From Tubulanus polymorphus (Eukaryota > Nemertea > Palaeonemertea > Tubulaniformes > Tubulanidae), in NCBI RefSeq assembly GCF_964204645.1, contig NC_134028.1:1860001-1924000 (forward strand): a DNA stretch of 64,000 nucleotides. The letters run 5' to 3'. The translations under genes were made by a program, and so were the position numbers. Below, one piece after another: positions 10,801-25,800 of this stretch (the stretch's first letter is position 1; each line of letters begins with the position of its first letter). The notes under the pieces were generated by a model, which was not told the DNA's origin, did no database searches, and saw nothing but the letters and a program-made list of their open reading frames with translations.

Positions 10801-13800
10801 CGGTAAACTGGTCGCCGTTCGACGGTTAGTCGTCGGTTTCTGCTGCAAATCCTTTTCGATCTGCGAAATGCGTTCCAGATTTCCGAAACGTTTTTGCATC
10901 TTAGTGAAATGCGTTGATTTGCGTGTCGACTGCACGATACCGGCCGCGTACGACTGATAGGTTTGCGGATCGAGACGAGACATCGTCGATCGTTCGCTGC
11001 ATTCGCTCGTCGTCGACGCCGCACCGCGTTTTACCATATTCACACGCGACTGATACAAGTCAACGCCGAGCACGTTCGGATTCCACGACGACGACGACGA
11101 ACGTTCCAACGAATCATCGCTCGAATTCAACTCTCGTCGATTGCGATCGCGTAAAACCGTCGATCTCTCCAACGAGTCGTCGCTCCAGTTTAGATTTTGA
11201 ACGCGATTGTTGGAATCAGTTTTACGAACGTCGTCTATTGAATCTATACTAACATTCGGACCTGTAACCGAGGAACCGATGATTTCAGATGTGCTTCCGT
11301 TACCATTGTTAATTCTACTATGAATGGATATAGGAGGTTTTGTCATACGATGATGATTTGAAACAGATGTTGCCTTCATCGCGTCACGCTTGTTTTCGTC
11401 CGTTAAATCACGCATTCTATTATTATCCGTAACATGTGAACTTCGATGATTTTCCCGATGTTTTTTATGCAAATCCGACGTCGACGCATTCAAATTATTC
11501 CGCGTTTTATTCGATAAATCTTCGACGCTTTTACAGCGACTGTATTCCCCCCCGCGACGTAATACGGGCGAATGTTTCTGATCGCGATTTCTATGAATCG
11601 GGACTGATATTTTTCCCGACAGATCTAGCGTTTCACTCGAGTTAGTTTTATCGAATGAAAGACGTCGCTCGTGGTCGACGGCTTTCCAAACGTCGTTATC
11701 GATTCCCGGGTGATAAGTCCGATGTATTTCTGTTATTACATCGCTATCATCTAGCGGCTGATCCTCCTGAGAAGTTAACCGTTTATAGTGTTCTTCGACG
11801 CGATTACGATAATCCTCTCTTTGATAATCTACGAAATCCGTATCGGGATAATCCTCAGGATAATCCTCGGCGCGATCTTCGTTTTGATCGTTATTGAAAA
11901 TTGCCAGTTGTCGAAAGCGATCTTCGTAAGAGTCGGGGTTGTATTTACGTAAAAGAGCTCGAACCTCGGGACGAGTGAACTCTTCCTCGAGACTGCTGCT
12001 CACGTTCGAATTATGACGTAACGCGGGCGACCGATTATTCTCGTCGATGTCGTCACGTCGAATCAAACTTTCCATCGATTTACTATAAACCGATTCCGAG
12101 AGGCTGTCGTTCGAAAACCAGCGAATAGAAAGGTTTTCAGTGGACGTGCAGCGAGACGTATCGCGACTATCTCCCGATTCGTATTGTAACACGCGATCGA
12201 GAACTCGATCTTTCGGTTTTTCGCGGTTTTTAAATCCGAATTCTCCGCGACGTCGAGGTTTTTTGTGTTTTTCGCGTTTTTCTTTGAATTGGTTCAGTCG
12301 AGCGGAGATACCGCGTTGAGGCTGGTCGCGTTTAGACGCTTCGAATTCGTTCAGAGTTTTCCGATCGAATCTAGGAGAAAACGGTTGTTGCATTTTGTTC
12401 GAGATTTTCGCTCTATCGCTTAACGACGCACAAACCACGAGATCACGAGATTTGCGTTCAAAATCATAGAATTTATCATTAGGCCAAATGCGGGATATTA
12501 GCCGAGGAATCTCGGGAATGTTAAAACAGATAAAATGGGATCGAGCCTCATAAATTCACCAACTGGAAAAAGAAAATAAACAACAAAGTTAGCTCAAACA
12601 AAAATACCTCCCAGGGCCCCATATACCATATATATACCGGTACAAACACACTATTGAAGGCATGACATTTTTCTCCTGAGCAAATTATGAACGAGTGACT
12701 CATAGAAATGATGGAAAGATGACGAGTCCAAGAAATAGTCCTGCTATAAACAATATCCTCGACAGAATAATGACGTAAGTTCCCATGAAAAGAGACGTAA
12801 AGAGCAATATCCAAAAATAGATGAAGGGCAAGTAGGAAGGGAATTGACTACTTCACATCAGATAAGGGATAGGCAAGCAGATCCTATCAATGGATAACCA
12901 ATTTCAATAATGTTTGAGGACGTACACTTTGTTTGCTTCGTCTCTCATATTGTTTCTGATATTGGATTTCATATAGACGAAAAGCAACGAGCACAAATTA
13001 CTGACAGTCGCCTGGAAATTATTCAAATCTTTCAACCGGTGAATTATATGAAGAAATTAAATATTTATAGCACGTTCTGGAAGCAGAGTTTAGTCATCAA
13101 TATCTGTGTATACATTTGATTGTATTGTTCGACAAGTGTGACTCTGTGAACACCAGAATATATTTCTCAGACAAGGAAACGCCTATCAATATTTAAATAT
13201 ACCTAAATTCTGCAATCAGATTCTCAATTACTAACGGCATTATGGCTGATACAGTAGTATCATAGCTGACACAGTTGTATCAAATACGGCCAATACATTT
13301 TGTAATAAAGCTGATGCCTTTTATTCGTCAGAGACCCAAGTTATATATTTGGATGCCTAAGATAAATCTTTTTTTTTTAACTCACTCTATCGAGACATCC
13401 AATTTTGGATGAAATTATATCATACCTCAAAAACTCAATCTTAAATCAATGCGAACAAGTTGCTAATCCAAATATTGCGAGTATTATGATAAAGTTTGAT
13501 TGAATCAATGCAAAAATTGTATAAGCCTAAAACTAGATATCGATTGTACAGTTGAAATGAGTCAATATCGTAATCAGAACAATTATAGATAAAAACTCCT
13601 CGATGACTAGAGAAAACACGATGGGAAACCATATGACAATGGCAGAGGGGCCCCCAGGACGATGAGTGTTCAAATTCTCAAATATCCCCTCCATATGGTG
13701 TACGCAGCAGATATGAGATACTAGGAATAATATGATGAATGCGAAATCAATAGAATACACAGTTTACACACATTACAAATACACGAACGTGCTCGGCGAA

Positions 13801-16800
13801 AAACAGACAAGAAAAAACCCACCGATTGAGACACTAAAAAAGACCTCGATTACAACTACCTTAAAGACTACCTTAGAAATAATACCAGAAAATAGGTTTC
13901 ATTTTGAAAATATTGTAAAATGTGGATTTGAACGCGACGCGATACGGATGAAATCTCGAGCAAAATGCAACTGAAACACACTGTGAATATATAATCCTTA
14001 TGATAGTCCAGTTTCAGTGAGAGTATCTGTCACAAACATGTCACTACAGCCACTGTCGCTACGACACTGTGTTCTCTGTGTCCACAGCTTCTGCCGCCTG
14101 TCTCCTTCAGTTAGTGTCGTTAGTGCTATAGAGAGCTAGCACGCGAGTATGCACACTGTGTGTGGTGGTTATAACGATGATGATGTCTCAATAGAACGAC
14201 GGCAATGCTAACTGACGCCCAGTGTGAGGAGACACATGTTAATTATACGCCCTCCTCTAACTGTATAGTCACCTCCAGCAGCATATGTTCAACACCGATA
14301 GATAGAAATTCAATAATTCTCGCTTAAAAACCAGTTTTCAGTTATCCCTGCAAATCACTATGAAATTAGCCGATAGATTCGAATAAACAGTCATCGACGA
14401 TGGTTTTCACTCGTCGCTCGCTATCCGCTTGTGCAGGTATTCAATCAGCAACAACGATGGCCAGGTAATATAACTTTCCGTTGCCAAGAGGCGGCTTAGT
14501 AACCGTAATGGAGAACAACTTTAAATTTCCTTCGTTGGTTCGTGCTGCGACGTTCGGGGCATATTTCATCAGTCGGTAGGACGTGTATTACCGAGTCTAA
14601 CACAGATACAATACATTAATATCGACCTGTCGTCGTATGGTGTCGATATCAGTTGAAGAAGAAATCAACCTTCGATAAGGAATTATAACTAGTAATCATG
14701 AATAATTCCGATCATGACCCAGTTTTTGCAGTACGCGGACGAATCAATCAAATTTTAATGCGTTTGTTTTCTAATGATCGCCGCAAAATTCGAATGAAAC
14801 TTGATTCGATGAATCTTATGAAGTAATAGAAATGAAATTTGACGACTTATGAGTCAGCAGCTGTGGTAAAATACATGTGGGAATACGGGAGCTCGGTACG
14901 ATATCAAATATACCCACAATATATGACAACGTTAGGTATAAATCATAGCACACATGTTTTAAGTAGTTAATTACCGGTTCATATTTCAATTATTCATCTA
15001 CTGCATCGGAGACTCGATTGCACATTTAACACATAAACAATTTATACTTTAAAGTTGATGTCATGATACGTACGGAGATATAAGTATTTGGTTACAGAGG
15101 GGAAAGGTTTTGAGTTAGTACGTACTACATTGGTATATGAAGTTAGTATTTTGGAGAAAAATATAACATAAATGTCATGAATCGAAGAGAATGATATGAC
15201 AGACATGCTTTATAAAAAATCTATAAATTATTGAGATTACTTATTATTTAAATTACGAAATCAACTACATTTATAGTTAATGCATGCATATCTTGGCTTT
15301 ATGCCAGTTCCTAAGATATTTCAGTATTTAGAAATTATCAGAAATATTGTATCTAAATATCTTGAATTCAAATGAGCAAATATTGATATTTGGGTCAGTG
15401 AATTGACCATATAATACGACTGCCAACTGGTGTTATCAGCCAGATTTCAGCAGGAATTTGATGATTCAATGAAAAACCTCATCAGAAAAAACTGTCATGC
15501 CTTCAAAGATGCATCGCAAAAATATACAAAGGTGATATTACAGGGAGATATAATGTTAGTATATATAAACGCTTGCTAAATGTTTAGAAGAAGTATATAC
15601 TATCTACATTCTACATATACTGACAGTTTGACAATGATGTAATTAGTTAAATCAGTTAATGCTAATTGACCCAAAACTAATGGCAAACAAATCCAACCAA
15701 ATCACATGAGTAATTAACTAGTTAATCATAAAGTTAAGGGTGTAACAATCAATGTACAAACTCATTGAGACCCATTATACCATTGAGTAGTTAGAAAGTT
15801 CCTTTGAAAACTGTAAAATTCACCATATCTCTCGAGTCATCACAGATATGACAGATGCCAGAAGTAAATGATACCATTACCTAGTCAGGTAGGATGATCT
15901 GACCAGACTACTAGTCGTACAGTCGTATGGTTGGCAATTCAAATTTGGAATCAGGTAGTTAGAATCTCAATGAGCTGTATAAGTATGGATCGAAAAGAAA
16001 TATATATAAGACATAAATTTACCTCTTCGTTCCGGTGCCGGTTTTCGAAAGCCGGATAGCGGGATATCGCCGCCCCTCTGTACCTGGACGTACCAGTCAT
16101 GTTGCTGCGTAGGAGAAACGGACCTCGAGTTGTTAGCTGAAAGTCGACCACTCGGTACTTTACGATCGTCTAATATACTACAAGTAATTCAAAAACAAAT
16201 CACACATTAATGCTTTATCACACATTACTGTTTATCACAGTTAGTACATACATATTATTTACATAATGTGATGATCTATGAACAGTGTTAATTATTTCTA
16301 AAAACATGGTTTCTATACCTTTTCCACACCCTTTCAAGGGCCAAATATTTGCATATATATTTACATAGCTACCGAATGAAGTATAAGCTTAAGACTCTCA
16401 CAGAATTAAAACTTTATGGAAATAACTACAAGGCCTACAATATAAAAACCACAAGAAATAACTATCGAGACCACATTTCTAAAAGTTTCACAGCTTTTTC
16501 ATTGCTTCAGACACGAAATGTAAAATTTCATAACTTTTCAAAGCCTCGAAATAATAATAACTAATTTCCGTTGCTTTTGCCATAATTTTCAGGTCCAACC
16601 CGAACCCTGTAGAAAACAGTGATCAGTATCTCAATCAGTATTTCCTTGAAAACCTTTGGCAGCAAATGCTATGCTTCACCCATACTTGTAGATATTAGTA
16701 GTACGGTAATCCATACATCATCAATCATCTTATTACAAATGTTTATAGATGTGTCAGAACTAATTGATTTCTCGGCTATATACCTATTATATCCTCTACT

Positions 16801-19800
16801 AGAATAATCCTATCAGTCGTCAATTGATTTTTCTTTTGCATAGAAAAAACAGTACAAGAACATCAGTACATATGCAATAATAGCAACAGGCAGTTTTACA
16901 ATACTACAATATAGGCTACAGCAATACATAGCGCAGGACCCAGTTCCAGAGTTTGACTCTAGGGTCTGATAAAATCAGAGATATTTCAAATGTAGTAATC
17001 AGCAATCAACATATTTTTGAACTACACTTTCATCGGCAGGATAGAAAAAAATTGTTTTCACAAATTCAATCAATAAATTTTTTCAATTCTACTCAATAGC
17101 AAATCGTAGATTAAAGTACCTGTTGAATGGTACTCAAATACCTCTCAATCATACGAGGGACTGTGAAAATAAATGTTGCCAATGCGGTGAAACACTTACC
17201 GCGCAACCAATTGTTTTATATAGTCCACATTTGCTTCATAGTTAACGCAATAGTGCGCTTGTTTTGACGTGTTGATCAATTTCTTATTCCTTGAATTCAA
17301 CGATTCGGATCTGTTTGAACTTTCTTGCATGTCACATATACGAATTGATATAACGAATATTCAATCGGTACAAATCGCTTTTTAAAAAGCCGCCCTAAAA
17401 TTCAACGCTTTTGAATTCGGCGAAAATAGAGGCCTACATGATAAAATTGATAACAACACTAGTTTAGAGTAAGCCGATATTGCGTACTGCTCGCCTATAG
17501 CGCGCTATAGCTATATCTAATGTCATCAATATCGATCAGATATACGCAACATTAAATCCAATATAATATTCATTCAATCCTCACTGCGCGATTGTTGGCC
17601 TACGTTAAGTAATATTCCGGCAGCGGCGAGTTCGTCTCGTCAACTTCATAAAACTAAATGATCATCAAGCAGCTTATTATACAACGATTTGTGGTCTATA
17701 ATTATCTTCCAATACGTGTTTACGCAGCTCTTTATAGACAAATGGCTTCCGTAACAGTCAACGCAGGAAACCGTCACAGGTGAATTGTTTGCCGAGTGCT
17801 CCATCGATTAAAAATCAATCATACAACATACCTACATATTTACATAAACCTACAACGGTACATAGATTCAGACATGAGCTTCACAGGAATAAAGAGCCCT
17901 AATTGATATGAATACCACACTCAGGGAAGTGAAACATCATTACACTTCCCAGCTACTACACTTAACTGTGATAATCTTTAACTTCATCTGAGCTAAGAGA
18001 CATAAGTACAATTTTCAGACTGCAGCTAATTTGTATCTTCCCAGTTTCATGGTATCTCAAAATAGACCCTTGATTAACGCCGCTTTGGTATGAAATATTC
18101 ACAGGTAAGAAAATAAATTGTCGTTCACTGTTCAGATGATAGATATCCTTGGCTCAATTCCAGATCAATCGATAAAATTTTTAAAAGACCGACTGCAGAT
18201 GGATTGCCCTAATTAGACCAAAGAACTCGAATAAGAACACTTGATGCGGCACTACACAGGCATTCAACCTAAGTTTACCTCAAATCTATGGTAATGAATA
18301 CTTACTATTGGCTGTGATCTCCTGGTTTCCCAACTGGTGGATTATGTAAGTTACCCTGAAAAACAACAAAAAAGATAGTCGAGATATCTATTGAACGTCC
18401 ATGCCCGGCGAAATAAGCTTTCAACCTTTTGAATGTTCATATACAGAATCCAAATACTCAAATCATTTCAACCAGCTGTTCATATGAAATATTCCCCTTT
18501 ACATAAAAGTTTGTAGATTAGTTTTTTTGACAGTAAACAGTTTTCGTAAGCCTAATCAGAATATATTTCATTCCACATATAGGTATTTTCATACAGATTC
18601 ATATCTCACAATGATATATAACCTCAATTGAAGAATGGATAATCCATCACTGATGCATCAAAACAATCCACAGCTTTTCAATTGAAGGAATGCACACAGC
18701 AGACGCGCCTGTTCTAATATCTACTAATACGTTTTGCTCTTTGGTCTTATTGGTACCTGAATCATCGTGAAAATTCATCGCCAATTTATTCAGGCAGTCA
18801 CAATACTATCGCAATTATCATAAACGAACATTCAATAGAATTTGAAATTTTCAACAGTTTAGAATTTTCATTTCAGACTCAGGACAATACCTAGATTTTC
18901 ACTGAACATTCTAGAGACTAATTTCAAACGAAAGATTGTAATATAGCAGAATTCGATATTCAGAATGATTTCATCGTTAACATGATATCAAAAACATCAC
19001 AAACGAATTTAATTGGCTTTTGAAAATATTCGAGATCATATGTAGCAGATGTTGTAGTTTCAGTACTAGGGGCTCTCACTATGTACATGTATGGAATATG
19101 AACCACCTCAACATGTAAATATTAATTGAATAGCAATAGTAAAACGAATCAATAGCCGCGAGTAGAACACACAACCATCCTAAGTGATAAGTCACTGTGT
19201 AAAGTAGGGGTGGGGCTTATATCTGAGTAATGATTATCAAATTTTATTCACAACTGACGATGATCTGAAGAGAGATTTCGAGAAAATGTTGTGTTTTTGA
19301 ATTTGGATTTTTTTAAAGATTTTGTTTTTAATCCTTTTTAAGTTGTATATACATGTTGTGGGTTTTTATCTTGCAAATCAGGTCATATTTCTCTGCAAAC
19401 TATCAGAACTATCCGCAAAATAAAGCGCTGCCCTTTTCTATAAATCTAAAGATGAAAATTATGCGAGTATACACAACTACGCACTACAAATGATGTTCAA
19501 TTTACTACAAAGATAATAATTTCAAAAAGCAGTTCTGTTAATCTGTGTTATCTTCCCTTGTAGGGATATGAACCTAATGGCTGACTTGGACAAATCATCT
19601 CTGAACAATCCCTGCTTATATAAAAACGTCTGCTACTGCAGCAGAGCATTGTTATTGCCAAGCCATCCAGTTCAAATCCCTCCAACGGTGGATGTCCTGA
19701 CCAATGTTAAATCACCACATCCCAGATGTAATTGTTAACCGACAATCACAAACACAGATTTTTAGCGTCTGTTATAAACCAGTCCTCAGTTGACCCGAGC

Positions 19801-22800
19801 TTTTACAGACAACAAGAGATTTCATTGACGACATCTGTAGTTACAGTGAGTGCACACTGTCGCAGTAGTCAACCTCAGCTGGTTTAAAACAATCTAAATT
19901 ATGAGGACAAAGTCATTAAAAACACATTGCGGGAAACTGAAAGTTCACTGTACAATAGTGAATGAAGCAAATTGATGTTACGGAAAAATCACAAATCACT
20001 CGGAAATAAAAAACATACTATTTTAGCTACCGGTTTATTCTATTCTAATAAGAAAATGTAGTGTATTTGTATTTAAATCTTTTTTTGTAAGTTTAGGTAC
20101 CTGACTTATAGACCGTTGTGGTGGAATAACTGATCTATATATAGGGCTGTCTATAAGACGCCTTGATTGCTGTAAATTAAATATTTGATTTCAGTTAGAT
20201 AGTCGACAATATTTCACATTATCTAGGTGATCGAGAAAATATCCGACCTGAATATGTGCATCTTAAATCTAGGCAAGACCAGGTCCCTATGCAGAGACTT
20301 ACAATTAAAAACTACTGATTCTAACCTTTAGTTTTTCTCGTTCAGCTAATGATGAATACCCGGGTTCATAATCTTCAATACTACGCGGCTGATTCTTATA
20401 TACATTGATCCGTGCTGTTGCAGATGGCGGGACCCACGGAGGACTGAAATTAAAAACATACCAAAATATAATGACTCTCCGCTTTTAAAAAGGGCGTTTC
20501 ATAAACAACAAACCAAAGTTGATGCCAAGTCTAAAGCCTAGCGCACATCGACACTGCGATTGGAGACAACTAGTTGCTACCGAACGATTACCCCGCACAT
20601 CGAAATCTAGTTACAACCGGTCAGTTGCAGCAGGGAGGTGGGACACACTCCCTGGTTGCAGCGACAGCATGGTGCGTGTCGATTGTCGAGATCCAGAGCG
20701 CGCACATCGACGAATATGACTGCGATTGAGTACAACCAGTTGCTCAAAAGTAGAACATGGGCAACTGGCTGGAACTGGAGATAGATCGACGCTTACCAAT
20801 CGTAAGCTCGCTCACATCGACACATTCAAGCAACTGATCGTATCCAGCCAGTTCCTCTCATGCGCCGAAAACTGCCTTGCAACTAGTTGTCTCCAATCGC
20901 AGTGTCGATGTGCGCTAGGCTTAAAGTCACACCGCTTGAATTTACATGGTTTATTTATATAGATAGCAAATTGGGTTACAGTTTGTTACCTTCGAGGTTC
21001 ATTAAAAGATTCTGTGAAACTTTTACTTCGAGTTCGTTTATTTGGAAGTGTTGCTGATCTTTTGAAGATGTCATCTATTACAAAACAGAGAAACAATCCA
21101 TAAACATGTCAATCAGAAAACGAATCTAAAACCTTCCTACTGTATCACTTACCATCGAGCCATTTCCTGGCTTCCTCTTCGAAGGCAGGGTCAGTGGCTT
21201 CTGGGAAGACGTAGGTCGGGCGGTACGGGTTTTCTTCTGAAAAAACAGAAAAATTTGATGAAAACTCATGGCAAGTACAGCACACCATATAAAGCGCAAT
21301 TTTTCCAGGAAACGCGAGCAAACTCGAAAATATCAACATCCAACACTAGCACGTTCTAGACAAAAAATAACCTGTATAAAATTGGATTAAAAAAAACTTT
21401 GAAATGTTTCTGCTTATCTGTTTTTGTCATTTAAATGTTCATGCATAATCATAGGTGGAGGTAGGATGTTGTTGGATTGGTCATAAGAGTAGAAAATTTT
21501 AAATACATTGAGGAATATGTTTCCTCACTGATTTCGGGTCTAATGGCCATAGGGTAATTACCCACAAAACATGCATTTTACATGCCTAGAAATATACATT
21601 GGAATATAGACGTATACAGAACTTAACAGACAAAATGGACAAAATCTAAACTACAACATTATTAGTAAATATATGTTACAAATATTATATGAATAATTAA
21701 TATATTACAAAAAACACCTTTAGACATGCAATGGTCGATGGGTGCGTTACAATGCAGGTACAAGAAACTGTTATTTGAATTTTCAGATGATATAAACACA
21801 TTACAGATGTTTAGTATCCCATAACCATCATAAGTTATTTGAGTAAAATGCATGTATTTCCACAAACCTCCTTATTAAGAGTGACAAGTAGAATGATAAT
21901 GAATGTGGAAATTTGATCTTTCAGGTGATCGAAATTGCAAATACTCAGTTCAAACACTTTAGGCACTGCGATGGTTTCAACGTTAATACAGCAGACACCG
22001 CTTGCCTCAGATTTGGCGGGACCAATAAATCATCTCCAAGGTACACCAAATCCGGGGTAATCGGAACAGGCTTGGGTCAATATAAGAAAATACCCGGATA
22101 TATTGTCCGGGGCATGCATAACCCAAGGCAATCTAGGGTAAACAATGTCTACTATAAAGTAGATGGTCTAAATTTTAAACCTTACAGTGCCAGTGGTTCC
22201 ATGGACTCAAAAACAGCCCCATTTTACTATGAATGAACTGATTATTTAGTTTCAAGGGGAAATAGCACCCACGATTGATTTCACAGGGGATACCTATCAT
22301 TGCACATAGAATATATAGGAAAGACTACACAACAACATAGAGAGTTGATATTAGGAGACAGAGTAAAGTCACACACACCACTCTGATGATCACAATCATC
22401 ATTATGATCATGATTATTTGATCCATTAATTGATGGACGTGCAATGATGACAGTGTCGGAGGTATAGTGCTCGTCCGTTAGATCCCAGCCTTCATACTCA
22501 TCATCGCTTTCCTCCTCAGCCTCCCCTTCTCCTGGAACAATCAATACGACACCCACACCATGGTTCGTTAACAATCAAACGACTATCGAAGATGACATGT
22601 TAGATTTGACTTGAATTAGTAGATGACAATACATTACATTAGTAGATGACATACACTTCTAAATACAAGATTGATTCGAAGAATAAACAGCTAACCACAT
22701 TATTACTACATCGGTGTTGAATATCTAATCAGTTAATCATGTCATAGACAACCTTGTGAAGAATGATTATATCTACTTGCAAAATCTTTAACTGTTTATA

Positions 22801-25800
22801 CTACCATTAGTGATCTACCATTACGCCATCATTATTCCTGTTTTGTTTGTATTAAGGAAGTTCAAGTTAGTTGAATACGGTAAGTGAGATGCAATTTTGA
22901 TTAATCCTTCAGCGCACAAAAAGCCCAAGCTCGTATAAAGTTAATTTAGCAAAACAACAAGGTTCACTACAGTTGGGTGGTTGTATTGGGCTGATTATAT
23001 TCAGGGGAAAAGGACCGCCACCAAACAACATTCCAAAAATGAACTCGAAATATGAATCTTTTTACTTGAATGAAAAGGAGGAACAAATGACAAAAAATAT
23101 TTTCATTTTAGATTTTGAAATCCAAACAGACTATAAGTATTTGATAATATCTGATACAAGTTTTCATGCATGGTTTTTACTATTTCAAACCTATGTTAAA
23201 TGGCTATTTTTCTATGTCAAGGTTTAGTCAGGTCTAAACTGAGTTATCCGTAGTTTTAATTTCAAGCGTGAAATAATTTCCTATTTGACACAGATATACA
23301 AACCTTTCGGCTTGTCCGGCTTATGCAATGTTTTATAGAAGTTTTTGTACCAATCGTGATGGTTCTTTTCATCAATCGTCTGAAAAAGGTAAAAAAAGTT
23401 CATGCTTTTTGCGTAGGGAACTAAAAACAAATCAAATTGACGATCTATGTACATACACTTCTCATAGCAATGGGAACTCCTTGTTCATTAATTGGACCAA
23501 CACCTTCGTAATGTGGAGCCTTCTTCTCGACGGTAGTTTTGTCGACGACCTTTTTCCCGGGTATCAGGTAATATTCATCTTTGTGTTTCACATCGCCCTC
23601 CCGCGTTTCCTTCGTTCCCATGTAGATGGCGCCCTTCGGAATATGTCCTTCTGAAAGCAGAGTAGTAAATTAATGTAAATGTAATACGAGGGGCAGCCGA
23701 ACTATCTCACAGAGAGACAGTACTTTATTTGTAATTTGTTGCGGATCCTCGTCCAATTCTGGCAACTTATCCTTGAAGCTTTATCTAAGGAAAGCTTATT
23801 TTGTCCCCTCAAAAAGTGCAACCCACCGTTGTTTCTGTGCTATATATATAAATGCTACTATATAAGCCGGTGGTATCAGACAAAAAGCATATATCATTGA
23901 TCTATTTCATTATTTGTTGAAAATATTAAATCAATCTTTGATGAATTAGTTTCTGCACGCGTTATCAGCATTTCTATAAATTCTAAATCTAGCATTCCAT
24001 TCTGATGTCTATATGTTTAGTATATCTACCGTCACCAGTATGCAAACTACTTCGTGATGATAATAATAAAAGTATAAAAATCCCCTAGAACATTAATTCC
24101 ATCAGGAAAATTCTTTTCCAAGATACAGAACTTTTTACCATGACCATCACCCCTTACACACTCAAATATCATATGTATCTTTTTGCCATTTTGATAGTTT
24201 AGTTGAACAAGCAAATCTTACTCCAGTGGAAATATGAAAACCACGCGTACCTATAAAGACTATGTGTTAACGGAAGAAGCTGCTGGAAATGTTTGTAATT
24301 GTTTATCTTCTTGAAAGAGCTAGAAACATCTTCAAAGTGGTACCATCAACAAGTGGCACTTCTGTAGTCTTTCAAAAGCGTTTGAGTTGAAGAAAAAAAT
24401 GCAGACTAAATGATAAAATTGCCAGAAATATAGAAATCAGATATTCGACATCAACAAGTCCCCGTCTGTGAAATAGCAAAGATGTTTCCAATACTTGAGA
24501 TCGAAAATTACAAACAATTTCATCAACTCTTCAAGCAACCTCGCAAGCATAAAGTTAAAAAACCCCACTCGGCAATACACTCTACTGTTAAATTTTACTG
24601 TTATCTGTATTCGTTCGTGAAGAACGTTCTTACCCTTGGAGTTTCTAGTAACTGACGTTTGGTTACTAGATAGATATGCGCTATCGTTTTCATCTGGAAA
24701 AACATTCATTTCTTAAATATCGGACAAACAACGAAAAGATCAGCAAGACCCAGTTTCACAAAGTAGATCGGATTGGAAGTGCAAATAAGATAAAAAGGTA
24801 TATTGAGTTCAGATGGTTTTACTTATGCTTCGTGAAACTGGTGATTCAAATAAACCGGTGATGAATTTTAACGCTTTCATAGCTAAGACACACACTGCCA
24901 AATTGTTTCATGTTGACTGAAACAATGATGAAAATAACTGATATCAAAGAATATCAAACAAATGTAACCAGTAATTCTTTAAAAAAATATCTATGAACAA
25001 ATGTGAAGATAAAACAAGGGTTTTTCACTAACTAGTAGTGAAAGTGTTAATAGAAAAAACCTTGGCAAACTGCTATGAAGTGTTGCATCATAACACAACT
25101 TAACACAAGAGATAAAAGGTTAGTTTTTCCAAAATCTGGAGAAAGATATGAAAGAATAAGATAAAAACAGTGTTTGAAACCAGACTCCAGTAGATAGTAG
25201 AAACATGGTAAAGATATGGACACGTCTACCAGGGTTTGGTACCAAATTGAATTTAGCTGCCTGAATTGGGTCAAAACTTGCAGATTTGGGAAACCTTTAA
25301 AATATATCCAAGGACATAAATTGTTGTAGACTGTTTGCCAAAGCTCTAGTCTAATTCACATATCTAGATGATGTGCAAATAATACATGTTGATATGCAGC
25401 ATGCAATAGGTAAATGTAATGTTTACGAATTGAATATATATAGGAAAATCGAAATATCGATACAGTGCAATAAATAAATGAATTTTTACAATTAAAAAAA
25501 TTAATGAAAAATGAAAATCCTAAATACCACTATGATTTCGTAAGCAAAAACTGATATATGAAAATGGAAGCCATTTTTTGAATCACATCGGAAACTGTTG
25601 CCAAGCGAAAAATACCAAAGTATTGAAGCACCGAAACAATGGACGACGAAGTCAAATATTAAACTTACTATTAGGTTTCACTACAGAGAAGGCAATCAAA
25701 AAATATATTCGTGCTTTTATTACTTTCTTTCACCAATTTTCAAATTATTGCGAATTATCATGAATTACGAGATGAAACTAAATGATATAAGTACAATTTA

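Noticed and set aside
13441-13974. Overlapping minus and plus ORFs of 63-80 codons in the 12.6-16.0 kb intron
   Set aside because: AT-rich composition, no splice signals in phase and low-complexity peptides. No support as exons or as the missing phase-correcting exon.
20519-20962. Plus- and minus-strand ORFs of 62-78 codons within the inverted-repeat element
   Set aside because: They arise from the repeats themselves. Translations show no transposase motif and the element is too short to encode one.
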